IMG/VR virus record: IMGVR_UViG_3300032334_000897
Coordinates: 1-31,083 of that record
Direction: 5' to 3' (one strand)
Source of the DNA: a virus
Length of the DNA stretch: 31,083 nt
A model generated the notes under the pieces. It saw nothing but the letters and a program-made list of their open reading frames with translations. It was not told the origin of the DNA and searched no databases. The position numbers and the translations under genes are program-made. Below, piece after piece: positions 1 to 7,970 of this stretch (position 1 is the first letter of the stretch; each line of letters begins with the position of its first letter).

Positions 1-16
1 GCGTAAGGAGCCTCAC

Positions 17-355
17 ATGAAGGGCAAGATGCATCAACACAAGCACCCCCGTGCGGCTCACGCATCGGGTGGCAAGGCAGAACATCCAATGACGGGTGAA
101 TTTGCGCACGACGAAGCACCTAGCGAAGTTTATGCTGGTGCAGTTTCAAATGTAGTCAAGGAAGCAAAGGAAAAGAAGCACGGCGGTCGCTCAAAGCGCA
201 AACATGGCGGCATGGCCGTTCATGGTGCGGTTGCAAAACATCGTGCGGATCGTCCGAAGCGCAAAGCCGGTGGCCGCGCAGGTTCAAACATGAACCCGCT
301 CTCCTCGGCGGCTAAGGGCGTAGAGCCTTCGGGCCACAAGTCCTACGTTTCGTAA
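17..355 (+). CDS. Small basic His/Lys/Arg/Gly-rich phage protein
   Basis: A 112-residue protein of very low complexity, rich in histidine, lysine, arginine and glycine, with two similar basic patches (GGRSKRKHGG near residues 56-65 and RPKRKAGGR near 79-87). The ATG at 17 follows a strong AAGGAG site at 5-10. A TAA at 4-6 is probably the end of an upstream gene. Small basic proteins of this style occur in structural clusters of podovirus-like phages, so a DNA- or capsid-associated role is possible, but that is inference from composition and position. A terminator-like hairpin follows at 367-393. No enzymatic motif is visible. Confidence 0.75.
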   Translation: MKGKMHQHKHPRAAHASGGKAEHPMTGEFAHDEAPSEVYAGAVSNVVKEAKEKKHGGRSKRKHGGMAVHGAVAKHRADRPKRKAGGRAGSNMNPLSSAAKGVEPSGHKSYVS

Positions 356-366
356 GACTGTTGATC

Positions 367-393
367 GGTGGGGGCGCAAGCCCCCATCTTTCT
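367..393 (+). terminator. Hairpin with GCAA tetraloop, terminator-like
   Basis: Arms at 367-375 and 380-388 pair over nine positions (one G-T) around a GCAA loop, followed by TTTCT. The structure lies between the stop at 355 and the start at 407. The U tract is short, so it may terminate only partly or act as an mRNA processing or stability hairpin; genes continue in the same direction. Confidence 0.5.
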
Positions 394-406
394 ATTGGAG
401 GGCGAT

Positions 407-649
407 ATGACAGCCGCATGGACACGCAAAGAGGGCAAATCTCCATCTGGTGGGCTAAATGCAAAGGGCAGGGCTTCTGCTCGTGCAGAAGGTCACAACC
501 TAAAAGCGCCTACCAAAGACACGGATAATCCGCGTCACGACAATTTTTGCTCTCGAATGACAGGCATGAAGCGTAAGATGACAGGATCGGCGAAGGCCGC
601 TGATCCAGATAGCCGTATTAACAAATCACTTCGTAAGTGGGGTTGCTGA
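407..649 (+). CDS. Small conserved phage protein, DUF6321-like
   Basis: An 80-residue basic protein. The frame is open from a GTG at 368, but that lies inside the upstream hairpin; the ATG at 407 has GGAGG at 398-402 and is the likely start. The sequence pattern (MTAAWTRKEGK, then GGLNAKGRASARAEGHNLKAP, then NPRHDNFCSRM and a C-terminal SLRKWGC) matches what I recall of the DUF6321-type proteins in phage structural clusters. Function is unknown. The stop TGA at 647-649 shares its last base with the next ATG, so the two are probably translationally coupled. Confidence 0.75.
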   Translation: MTAAWTRKEGKSPSGGLNAKGRASARAEGHNLKAPTKDTDNPRHDNFCSRMTGMKRKMTGSAKAADPDSRINKSLRKWGC

Positions 650-816
650 TGGAAAAGGCTTTTTGGGATAAAAAACTTCCTGAAGATCACCACACAAAAC
701 ACCTGAATCATAAACAGAAACAGGCGGCGAAGGCTCGTGCCCGTGCCTCTGGTCGGCCTTATCCAAATCTGATAGATAATGCGGCAGTAGCACGTTCCAA
801 AAAGAAGGGTAAATAA
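649..816 (+). CDS. Small basic phage protein (55 aa)
   Basis: A 55-residue, lysine/arginine-rich protein starting MEKAFWDKKLP and ending SKKKGK. The ATG at 649 overlaps the stop of the preceding gene by one base, and the TAA at 814-816 lies two bases before the next ATG, so it fills the gap between its neighbours exactly. The motif RASGRPYPNLIDN near residues 33-45 resembles other small phage proteins found beside capsid genes. A longer minus-strand open frame over 626-850 is antisense. Function is unknown; a head-associated role is inferred from the neighbours. Confidence 0.75.
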   Translation: MEKAFWDKKLPEDHHTKHLNHKQKQAAKARARASGRPYPNLIDNAAVARSKKKGK

Positions 817-818
817 TT

Positions 819-1619
819 ATGTCTGCTTTTGTAACCACTGGAACTGTCAATCAATCCATCACCCGCACGGGTCGAAATGAACCATTTGAACTTCAAGTTT
901 CGCGTGGTCAAATTTCTGATCATGCTCCGACAAACATTTTTGGTTATGGAACTACTCCTGCAACGGCAAATTTATTCCGCACTGTTTGGGAAAATATGGC
1001 TACGACGGAATATGTATTTCCGGCATCAGCCGTTACGATGAATCTTGTTAGTGCGACAGTAGGTGACACAGCAACAATTACAATTCTTGGCTTGGATGCT
1101 AATTATAATTCAATTACGGAAAATCTTGTCTTAAATGGCACGACTAACGTGCCAACCGTTAATCAATATCTACGCGTCAATAATATGTTTGTTTCAGTGG
1201 GTAGCGCAACAAATCCATCTGGCGTCATTACACTAACAAATGGCGGTGTGACCTATTCCCAGATCAATACGGGCGTATTTAACGGAGTAACTTCAAGCCT
1301 TGGAGCCTCTCAACAAGCGGTATATACGGTTCCTGCCGGATATACATTCTACGGCTATCGTTATGGCGCTTATTCATCATTCAATGGCAACACCGCAAAT
1401 TACACAACGTATCGCGCCATTACTAATTCATCGTCGGGGGTTCAAAAATTAATTGTAGCAACCCCATTTAACACAACATATGAAGTTCAGCGGCATTATC
1501 CATTTGGATATGCTGAAAAAACTGATCTTCGTTTCCAAATTGCTTCAAGCGCGGCATCAGCGGCAGTTGTTAGTGTTAATATCGGCGGGGTTTTGGTTAA
1601 GAATGAAGTGACACTCTAA
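819..1619 (+). CDS. Putative virion structural protein (266 aa)
   Basis: A 266-residue protein rich in Thr, Asn, Ser, Ala and Val, with alternating hydrophobic and polar residues typical of a beta-rich virion protein. It has no signal peptide, membrane segment or catalytic motif. The ATG at 819 is preceded by GAAGGG at 804-809. It sits between the small basic proteins and the first adaptor, where podovirus-like phages often carry head-decoration or minor capsid proteins. The length is short for a major capsid protein and I do not recognise an HK97-type pattern. Assignment as structural is by context. Confidence 0.65.
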   Translation: MSAFVTTGTVNQSITRTGRNEPFELQVSRGQISDHAPTNIFGYGTTPATANLFRTVWENMATTEYVFPASAVTMNLVSATVGDTATITILGLDANYNSITENLVLNGTTNVPTVNQYLRVNNMFVSVGSATNPSGVITLTNGGVTYSQINTGVFNGVTSSLGASQQAVYTVPAGYTFYGYRYGAYSSFNGNTANYTTYRAITNSSSGVQKLIVATPFNTTYEVQRHYPFGYAEKTDLRFQIASSAASAAVVSVNIGGVLVKNEVTL

Positions 1620-1629
1620 GGGGTAAGCC

Positions 1630-2322
1630 ATGACCACAAGCGGCACTTATGCATATAACCCGTCGCTTGGTGAGTTGACGCTATATGCGTTTAACCTCTG
1701 CGGCGTTCGAAATACGGCACTCGCTCAAGAGCATATGTCATCCGCTAAGACAGCGGCTAATTTGATGCTGTCCAGTTGGTCAAATAAGGGCGTTAACCTA
1801 TGGAAAGTTGACCTCGTCACAGTTCCGCTTGTGACGGGAACATCGACTTATTCGGTCGATTCTTCGACGGTTATGATCCTCGATGCCTACGTTACCACTA
1901 CTTCTGGTGGGCAAGACATCGACAGAATCATCCTTCCTGTTTCACGTTCTGAATATGCCTCGTATCCAAACAAGGAACAGCAAGGCTTTCCTACAACTTA
2001 TTGGTTTGATCGCCTGATCAGCCCGACAATCACGATCTGGCCAGTACCAAATACATCAAATGGCCCGACATCACTGTCCTATTATCGGGTTACACAAGTT
2101 CAAGATTCAAATTTTGTAAGCGGCCAGACGGTGGATATTCCTTATCGTTGGTTGGAAGCGTTCGCTATGGGCTTGGCTTATCGTTTGGCTATGGTCTGGG
2201 CGCAACCTTTGGTGGGCCAATTGAAGCCTCTTGCCGACGAGGCATGGGGCAACGCCGCGCAACAAGACACTGAATATGTTCAAATGTATATCAGCCCTCA
2301 AATCAGCGGGTATTTTAGGTGA
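1630..2322 (+). CDS. Head-tail adaptor-like protein (P22 gp4-type), copy 1
   Basis: A 230-residue protein with a helical N-terminal part (LGELTLYAFNLCGVR to LMLSSWSNKG, about residues 13-57), a beta-rich middle (TGTSTYSVDSSTVMILDAYV) and a helical C-terminal part. This order resembles the P22 gp4-type head-tail adaptor that extends the portal ring. RBS AAGGGG lies at 1618-1623. A second protein of similar architecture is encoded at 9027-9761. Its final codons overlap the GTG start of the next gene (GTGA at 2319-2322). The alternative is a different neck protein; similarity is by pattern only. Confidence 0.55.
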   Translation: MTTSGTYAYNPSLGELTLYAFNLCGVRNTALAQEHMSSAKTAANLMLSSWSNKGVNLWKVDLVTVPLVTGTSTYSVDSSTVMILDAYVTTTSGGQDIDRIILPVSRSEYASYPNKEQQGFPTTYWFDRLISPTITIWPVPNTSNGPTSLSYYRVTQVQDSNFVSGQTVDIPYRWLEAFAMGLAYRLAMVWAQPLVGQLKPLADEAWGNAAQQDTEYVQMYISPQISGYFR

Positions 2323-3044
2323 GAGCAACAGGCAGAGCCAGTGTTAGCACCAGAAGCCCAAGAGCGTTCGGCGTATGTGACCGTTGCGGGATTTGGTATA
2401 ACCACTTTCAGTTGAAGTGGCAGTTTGATTGGGCGGGTGCAAGCCTGATCAACAAGCGCATCCTTGTGTGCAACACATGCTATGACACCCCACAAAATCA
2501 GCTTAGGGCTATTATTCTTCCTGCTGACCCTATGCCTATCTCAAATCCTCGCACAGAACCCTATTTTAGCGATGAAGTTGATTATCGTGTTGTGTCTGGA
2601 CCTGTTCCTACTGATCCTGTGACGGGTCTCCCTATTCCGGGGACGCTCGATACTCGCGCAACGCAGAATAATGATTCGCGTGTAACCCAAGAAACCGGCG
2701 CACCGACTGGTTTGGATGCCAATGCCCAGATGTCATTGGTCGATACGTTCACTTGGGGTGCTGTTGTCCCTGTTCTTTCGATCACATCAAACGGAACAAC
2801 TATCGTTACTGTCACCTGTTCAGCCGCTCATGGCCTATCGACAAATGATCAAGTGGCCGTTGAGGGCGTTTTGGCCGCCGCTAGTGGCTTTTATAGCGTC
2901 ACGGTGACGTCGGGTACGGCATTTACTTATATGATCAACTCTCCTTTGGCCGCTCAGAGTCTTCTGGGGGCGACAACTCGCATTATTACTGTTAATGTGG
3001 GTCTGCCTTATGATCTGACGCAAATTCCTAAGACGGGTATCTGA
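2319..3044 (+). CDS. Virion protein with CxxC zinc site and beta module
   Basis: A 241-residue protein starting at a GTG whose bases overlap the stop of the upstream gene, indicating translational coupling. The N-terminal region has two CxxC pairs (CDRC near residues 20-23 and CNTC near 51-54) that could bind zinc. A proline-rich linker follows, then a C-terminal beta domain (about 150-222) with an AAHGLSTNDQVAVEG motif. A similar AHG module occurs in the next protein (AAHGYGKGQSV). The position among adaptor and fibre genes suggests a neck or tail component. I cannot name the family. Confidence 0.6.
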   Translation: MRATGRASVSTRSPRAFGVCDRCGIWYNHFQLKWQFDWAGASLINKRILVCNTCYDTPQNQLRAIILPADPMPISNPRTEPYFSDEVDYRVVSGPVPTDPVTGLPIPGTLDTRATQNNDSRVTQETGAPTGLDANAQMSLVDTFTWGAVVPVLSITSNGTTIVTVTCSAAHGLSTNDQVAVEGVLAAASGFYSVTVTSGTAFTYMINSPLAAQSLLGATTRIITVNVGLPYDLTQIPKTGI

Positions 3045-3045
3045 G

Positions 3046-5046
3046 ATGGCAAGCATTCAAATTCCAAATCTTCCCGCTGTAACCTCACTTTCTGGCAGTG
3101 AGCAGATGGAGGCCGTCCAAGGCGGCGTGTCGTCTCGCGTTACGATCAATCAAATTTCTGCTTTTGCGGGTAGCCAATATGGTTTGACGCCGATTGCTTC
3201 AGGCGAATTGCTTGGAAACATCAGCGGCGTTTCAGCAATTCCTGTAGGCAACGCACTCACTGCCTACATGGACAATGCTTTTGGTACGACTCAGGGTGCA
3301 ATTGTCTATCGTGGCTCCACCAATTGGCAGTCTCTTAATCCCGGCGTCCTTGGCCAAGCCCTGACCACCAATGGCCCAAATGCCAATCCGCAATATCGTG
3401 ATTTCTCTGGCGGCGGCACGGTTCTTCAAATCACAGCGGGAACCAATCTTGCGGCGACGCCTGTAAACCCGATCACATCATCCGGCACAATCAGCACGGT
3501 GATGGACCCCGCGTTCACCACATCGGTGACAACGCCAATTCTTTATGGCGGCACAACGGCGTCGTCTTCATTGACACTCCAATCCACGTCAGGTTCTGGA
3601 ACATCTGACAACATTATCTTTAAGACTGGTAGCGGCACGACCGCTATGACGATTGGAACGGCGCAGAACGTCAACATTGGGACAGGTGCTGTTTTATCTA
3701 CCGCTACGTTGCGTCTTAATAAAAATATAACAGGAGGAACAACAGCTTATGGTATGTTAAGCCAAGGCACTGTTCAATCTGACGTAACTGCAAATGCTTA
3801 TGGCAATATCGCACAGCTTAACACGGCAGCGGCTTCATTTACCTTAACAGGCTTACAGCATTTTACTGCGGCGCAAGGAACTATCGGCCTTGGATCACAA
3901 GTTACAAATCAATATGGATTTAATGCGGGTTCAAACTTAATCGGCGCAACCAATAACTATGGTTTTTATAGTGCAACACCATCCGTAACCACCGCTACAA
4001 TCAGCAACGTATCTGCTGACGGCGCGACTGCAACAATCACTACATCTGCGGCACATGGATACGGCAAAGGCCAATCCGTCATTGTTGCGGCAACAACAAA
4101 CACATCTTTGAATGGCACATTTACCATTACGTCTGTGGCTTCAACCACGACATTTACTTACGCAATTGCCGCAACTGTTGCGTCGCAAGCAGACACGGGT
4201 AGCACATACGTCAACACGGGACGGTTTAATTTTTATGGTGCGGGAACTGCGCCAAATTTATTTAATGGATCATTACAAGTTGGATCGGCATCAAATACGG
4301 GTGGTGTTGCATTAAGTTCAACACAACCAGCGCATTTTAAGGCTGGTGCATCGGGAACATATACCGACATTGTTTCGTCGGGAACGGTATCAAACGCTTT
4401 TTCGTCATTGTTTGTGCCGGGAACTTTTGCGGCTCGTCTGGCAACGACATACACAACTGCCGCAACGGTTTACATTAGTGCCGCCCCAACCGCTGGCACA
4501 AACGTCACATTTGGTATTGCATATGCCCTTTATTCAGCGGCGGGTGCAAACTATTTTGGTGGCGCTGTAGTATCAAACACATCCACCACAACGCCAATCA
4601 TTTATGGCGGCACAGGCGCGGCATCGTCTCTCACGTTGCAATCAACAAGTGGTGCGGGAACGACTGATAGCATTTTAATGAAGGTCGGCAATGCGGGTGC
4701 AACAACTGCTCTGTCTATCGCTACAACTGGCATTGCATCGTTCCCGACCACTGGCGCGACAGGAATGGTTGTTGGCACGACCGCCCAGAGGCCGACACCT
4801 GCAACTGGTTATTTCCGATTTAATACGTCAGGTCCACGTTTCGAGGGATATGACGGCACAAGTTGGACGCCCTTGGCCGTGACCACCGGCGGCGGGGACG
4901 ATATAATTTTTACATTGAATGAACAAACCGTCACCACAAACTACACAGTTCCGGCCAGCACAAATGCTATGTCTGCGGGGCAAATTGTGGTAGATTTAGG
5001 CATTCAAGTCACGGTTACCACTGGTTCGCAGTGGAATGTTGTTTAA
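3046..5046 (+). CDS. Tail fibre-like repetitive virion protein (666 aa)
   Basis: A 666-residue protein dominated by Thr, Ser, Gly, Ala and Asn, as in phage tail fibres and appendages. A roughly 45-residue repeat appears twice: beginning TPILYGGTTASSSLTLQST at residue 163 and TPIIYGGTGAASSLTLQST at residue 516. Between them lies an AHG-type beta module (about 317-389). The C-terminal third contains RPTPATGYFRFNTSGPRFEG and WTPLA, a pattern often seen in fibre shafts. No enzymatic residues were recognised. Its N-terminus (IQIPNLPAVTSLSGSEQMEAVQ) resembles virion-anchoring starts of other marine phage appendage proteins. Role inferred: appendage or fibre subunit. Confidence 0.7.
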   Translation: MASIQIPNLPAVTSLSGSEQMEAVQGGVSSRVTINQISAFAGSQYGLTPIASGELLGNISGVSAIPVGNALTAYMDNAFGTTQGAIVYRGSTNWQSLNPGVLGQALTTNGPNANPQYRDFSGGGTVLQITAGTNLAATPVNPITSSGTISTVMDPAFTTSVTTPILYGGTTASSSLTLQSTSGSGTSDNIIFKTGSGTTAMTIGTAQNVNIGTGAVLSTATLRLNKNITGGTTAYGMLSQGTVQSDVTANAYGNIAQLNTAAASFTLTGLQHFTAAQGTIGLGSQVTNQYGFNAGSNLIGATNNYGFYSATPSVTTATISNVSADGATATITTSAAHGYGKGQSVIVAATTNTSLNGTFTITSVASTTTFTYAIAATVASQADTGSTYVNTGRFNFYGAGTAPNLFNGSLQVGSASNTGGVALSSTQPAHFKAGASGTYTDIVSSGTVSNAFSSLFVPGTFAARLATTYTTAATVYISAAPTAGTNVTFGIAYALYSAAGANYFGGAVVSNTSTTTPIIYGGTGAASSLTLQSTSGAGTTDSILMKVGNAGATTALSIATTGIASFPTTGATGMVVGTTAQRPTPATGYFRFNTSGPRFEGYDGTSWTPLAVTTGGGDDIIFTLNEQTVTTNYTVPASTNAMSAGQIVVDLGIQVTVTTGSQWNVV

Positions 5047-5065
5047 GAGGCGCAAGGGGTAAGAC

Positions 5066-6484
5066 ATGACTCTCAATCTTAATGGCACATCAGGCGTCAG
5101 CGGCGTTGACGGTTCGGCTTCGACCCCGTCTTATCAGGGATCGTCTTCGGCTACGACAGGTGTCTTCTTTTCTGGCTCGGCCCTTGGGCTTTCCACTGGC
5201 GGTGCGGAGCGTGTTCGCTTTGATGCAACTGGAAACATGGTTTTCAGCACTGCCGGTCAGCGCATTCAAGGTGACTTTGACAACGCTACGATTAACAGCA
5301 GAACTTCGTTCCAAACGAAGACAACAAACGCCTCCACAGGCGTATATTTCTTGCCAAACGGCACATCAACAGCTTCATCTGTTCAAGTTGCAAATAACTC
5401 TGATCCAACGAACGCATCAAAAATCCTTCTTGCGACCAACGCTTCAACCGATGTGCAGTTGGTTTCAGGTGTTAACGGCTCAGGTACATATCTTCCGCTG
5501 ACGTTCTATAACAACGGCTCGGAACAGATGCGTCTCACGACTGCGGGTAACCTTGGCATCGGTGTCACTGCACCTGCAACATCACTTGCTCTTCGTGCTG
5601 GTACTGCAACAGTTGCTCCACTTGGCTTTACAAGTGGCACCAACTTAACTTCTGCCGTTGCCGGAGCAATGGAGTGGGACGGTCGCGTTCCATACATGAC
5701 ACCGCAAAGCACTGAACGTGGTGCGCTTCTCGCTCCTCAGTATTACGAAGTTTACAACACGGCCATCACAGGCCCGACAATTGCCAACACTGGTCAAACA
5801 GCAACCTTTACAATTGCCGCACCTGCTGTTGTTACTGTTACTACTGCCCCTAACAACGGAACAATTGTTACCTTCACAACCACTGGTGCGTTGCCGACAG
5901 GTTTGACAGTTGGTGTGCAGTATTTTGTAGTCAACGTGGTGGGCGCGACATTCCAAGTTTCGCTTACACGCGGTGGCACAGCTATCACGACAACAGGTAC
6001 ACAGTCGGGAACGCATACAGCTACATTCCATTCGTCGATCTTCAACGTTGGTTGCAACCTCAGTGCAAACACACGTTATGCCTACGAAATTTATACGTCT
6101 GCCGCTAAAACATCGGCAAACGCGGCAACTATTCAGTATTCAATCACACAGGCAACTGGTGCATTGGCGTCTCACGCATATGAAGTTCTTTCGAACACTG
6201 CGGCGGCGGCAACAACGGTTGCGGCCACATCTCAAATGGCCAACTACATTACAACAGGCTTCCTGACCCCAGTTTCCATTACTGCGGCCTCGGCGGCGGC
6301 GGCATCTGCACATACCATTCTTATTAAGGGCGTTATTGATACTTCAACAGCATCGACAAACGTCAATTTTAATCTTGGCTTCAACGCGGCTCCGACAACT
6401 TCGACGTTCATTCAGGGATCGTATATTTTGATTTATCCGATTTCTGTTGCCAACGCGAGTACTTCAGTTGGCACATGGGCATAA
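5066..6484 (+). CDS. Tail fibre-like virion protein (472 aa)
   Basis: A 472-residue, Thr/Ser/Ala-rich, beta-repeat protein immediately downstream of another fibre-like gene, with a GGGGTAAGAC spacer before its ATG. The first 200 residues contain fibre-type phrases such as GSEQMRLTTAGNLGIG. A beta module at about residues 254-320 (nucleotides 5827-6026; TFTTTGALPTGLTVGVQYF) recurs in the gp10-like protein at 9765 and the fibre at 19366. The C-terminal portion (YAYEIYTSAAKTS onward) looks like a compact beta sandwich. Likely a fibre or head fibre; partner not determinable. Confidence 0.65.
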   Translation: MTLNLNGTSGVSGVDGSASTPSYQGSSSATTGVFFSGSALGLSTGGAERVRFDATGNMVFSTAGQRIQGDFDNATINSRTSFQTKTTNASTGVYFLPNGTSTASSVQVANNSDPTNASKILLATNASTDVQLVSGVNGSGTYLPLTFYNNGSEQMRLTTAGNLGIGVTAPATSLALRAGTATVAPLGFTSGTNLTSAVAGAMEWDGRVPYMTPQSTERGALLAPQYYEVYNTAITGPTIANTGQTATFTIAAPAVVTVTTAPNNGTIVTFTTTGALPTGLTVGVQYFVVNVVGATFQVSLTRGGTAITTTGTQSGTHTATFHSSIFNVGCNLSANTRYAYEIYTSAAKTSANAATIQYSITQATGALASHAYEVLSNTAAAATTVAATSQMANYITTGFLTPVSITAASAAAASAHTILIKGVIDTSTASTNVNFNLGFNAAPTTSTFIQGSYILIYPISVANASTSVGTWA

Positions 6485-6493
6485 GGATTGATC

Positions 6494-6817
6494 ATGGCCT
6501 TCACATACACTTGGGGCGTTAATTCAATGGAATCATACCCCGAAGCCCAAGGGCTTACGGATGTGGTTTGCACGGTAAATTGGGTTTGCAATGGAACCGA
6601 CGGAACCAATGATGGTGCTATCGTCGGCTCTATTGGTGTCACTCTAAATCCCGATGCGCCATATACGCCATATGCAGAACTTACTCAGAATCAGGTTGTC
6701 CTTTGGGTGCAAGAGGCTCTTGGTCCTGATATGGTAAAAGACATTGAGACGGCAGTTGGAGTTCAAATCACGAACAACTACTATCGTCCTGTCGTTCTTC
6801 CGAATCCTTGGTCTTAA
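6494..6817 (+). CDS. Conserved small phage protein, DUF7936-like
   Basis: A 107-residue acidic protein. The frame can be read from a TTG at 6488, but the ATG at 6494 has AAGGA at 6483-6487 with six-base spacing and is preferred. The start MAFTYTWGVNSMESYP, the segment LTDVVCTVNW and the end VVLPNPWS match my memory of a small family common in aquatic phages (DUF7936), which has no known function. It is located between fibre genes and the lysis cassette. No membrane segment is present, so a structural or chaperone role is more likely than lysis, but this is inference. Confidence 0.65.
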   Translation: MAFTYTWGVNSMESYPEAQGLTDVVCTVNWVCNGTDGTNDGAIVGSIGVTLNPDAPYTPYAELTQNQVVLWVQEALGPDMVKDIETAVGVQITNNYYRPVVLPNPWS

Positions 6818-6837
6818 AATCTGTCTGGGAGGGCAGT

Positions 6838-7002
6838 ATGGAAAACAAATCTGTAACGCTGATGTTTACAATTCAGGAATTAAATCTTGTCTTGGCAAGC
6901 CTTGGCAAACAGCCATTTGAGGCAGTTTCTACATTGGTCAATCGGATCATTGCAGATGCTCAGGCTCAACTGGACGAGAAAGAAGCCTCTTCCACGGAGT
7001 AA
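6838..7002 (+). CDS. Small hypothetical protein (54 aa)
   Basis: A 54-residue protein starting at the ATG at 6838, which has a strong GGAGG at 6828-6832; the upstream TTG at 6808 would overlap the preceding gene and lacks a site. The sequence is mostly helical: FTIQELNLVLASLGKQPFE followed by VSTLVNRIIADAQAQLDEK. This pattern (a short strand, then a helix of NLVLxxLGKxPFExVxxLxxxI type) is recurrent in small phage proteins beside lysis genes. No function is assigned. Confidence 0.7.
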   Translation: MENKSVTLMFTIQELNLVLASLGKQPFEAVSTLVNRIIADAQAQLDEKEASSTE

Positions 7003-7006
7003 CCAG

Positions 7007-7192
7007 ATGATCTTGCAAGTCGATGAACACTTGAAACAAATTTTTGATGCAGTTTCTATATCGACTGCGGTTGGTGCTATTGTGGGCATAATTCCTTCTA
7101 TTTCTGGTCTTATTACGATTGTTTGGATGGGCATCCGAATTTATGAAACGGATACCGTTCAAAAACTTTTGAAGCGCAAAGATCAAGAATAA
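7007..7192 (+). CDS. Small one-TM holin-like protein
   Basis: A 61-residue protein from the ATG at 7007, with GGAG at 6996-6999; a longer frame from 6887 would run through the preceding gene and is not credible. A hydrophobic span at about residues 17-43 (STAVGAIVGIIPSISGLI then TIVWMGI) is followed by RIYETDTVQKLLKRK. The P-S-I core with a downstream IRIYET-TVQ motif is typical of a small class of holin-like proteins in podoviruses. It opens a run of four consecutive membrane proteins before an endolysin. It may be the pore-forming holin or a regulator of the 175-residue holin at 7971. Confidence 0.65.
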   Translation: MILQVDEHLKQIFDAVSISTAVGAIVGIIPSISGLITIVWMGIRIYETDTVQKLLKRKDQE

Positions 7193-7202
7193 GGGGGGTT
7201 TT

Positions 7203-7673
7203 GTGGACCCTTTTACAATCCTTGCTGGTGCCACCGCCATCTATAACGGACTTAAATCGGCAGTAAGCGCCGGTGAGGACGTTGTGGACACGGCTCGTCG
7301 TGTCAGCGGGTTGATGTCTGAAGTTGCCAAAGTTGTGCAACTTGTTTCCCTGCCTCACAAAAAGAAAATGTTTCAGTCCACCGCTGACTATGAAGCGGAG
7401 GCGATGAAACGTTACAGCGCCAAGGCAAAAGCCAACCAGTTGGCCCTTGATGCGAAGAATTTGTTCATTTCCATGCATGGCAAACACGCATGGGACACCA
7501 TTCAAAAGCAAGTTGCTGAAATGAAAAAAGAGGCGGCGCGTCAGGCGCGTTTGGATGCTGAGGCCGCTGAAGAGGCGAAAAAAGATGCAATCCTTGTTGG
7601 TAGCATTGTTGGTGGGCTTATTCTCGCTATGGGTGCTATTGGGTTAATTTTGGTTTTTAAAGGATCGCACTGA
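7203..7673 (+). CDS. Tail-anchored coiled-coil membrane protein
   Basis: A 156-residue protein with a GTG start at 7203 after AAGGGGGG at 7191-7198. The first 135 residues are soluble and strongly helical with charged heptads (KQVAEMKKEAARQARLDAEA), and a single hydrophobic segment (VGSIVGGLILAMGAIGLILV) lies at about residues 131-150, leaving a very short tail. This suggests a tail-anchored protein with its body in the cytoplasm, the reverse of an inner-membrane spanin. The N-terminus (MDPFTILAGATAIYNGLKSA) matches a family I associate with aquatic phage lysis regions, of unknown function. Its stop overlaps the next ATG. Confidence 0.6.
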   Translation: MDPFTILAGATAIYNGLKSAVSAGEDVVDTARRVSGLMSEVAKVVQLVSLPHKKKMFQSTADYEAEAMKRYSAKAKANQLALDAKNLFISMHGKHAWDTIQKQVAEMKKEAARQARLDAEAAEEAKKDAILVGSIVGGLILAMGAIGLILVFKGSH

Positions 7674-7945
7674 TGGAACATTTTGATTTCTCCAAGATCA
7701 TCAACATGCTGTTCCCTGTCCTTGTGGCGGCAATTGGTTGGCTTTTGAGCCAAATCAGCACCCTGACAATGAAGGTCCAAGACCTTGAAAGCAAAATGCC
7801 TATGCTGATTACGCCTCAAGGCATACCTACTGACAGCCCTCTTTCGGCGGAGGCTCGGTATAAATTGCGTGATGAATTGACCGGCAAGATTAACGAGCTA
7901 TCTGTTCGTGTTCGCATCCTTGAAAAGGTAACAGAGGGCAAGTGA
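7673..7945 (+). CDS. N-terminal TM, coiled-coil protein; spanin-like candidate
   Basis: A 90-residue protein whose ATG overlaps the upstream stop by one base. A hydrophobic segment at about residues 11-26 (MLFPVLVAAIGWLLS) is followed by a helix with heptad-spaced hydrophobics, a PMLITPQGIPTDSP turn and a second helix (INELSVRVRILEKV). One N-terminal membrane segment with a coiled-coil ectodomain resembles an i-spanin in outline, though the protein is short and I see no outer-membrane lipoprotein partner. It lies in the lysis cassette. An accessory lysis role is plausible but unproven. Confidence 0.6.
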   Translation: MEHFDFSKIINMLFPVLVAAIGWLLSQISTLTMKVQDLESKMPMLITPQGIPTDSPLSAEARYKLRDELTGKINELSVRVRILEKVTEGK

Positions 7946-7970
7946 TTGGCCCATTAAACGGGGATTAAAG

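Noticed and set aside
626-850. 74-residue minus-strand frame
   Set aside because: Antisense to the 55-residue gene at 649-816, which has precise coupling to its neighbours.
3532-4725. Repeated DNA in the 666-residue fibre gene considered as a repeat array
   Set aside because: Only two diverged in-frame copies; explained as protein repeats, with no spacer structure of a CRISPR.
5645-6031. 128-residue minus-strand frame rich in Cys and Arg
   Set aside because: Antisense to the fibre-like gene; composition is what results from reading Thr/Ala codons backwards.
6887-7006. Longer N-terminus of the holin-like gene
   Set aside because: It overlaps the 54-residue gene almost fully and has no ribosome site; ATG 7007 has one.
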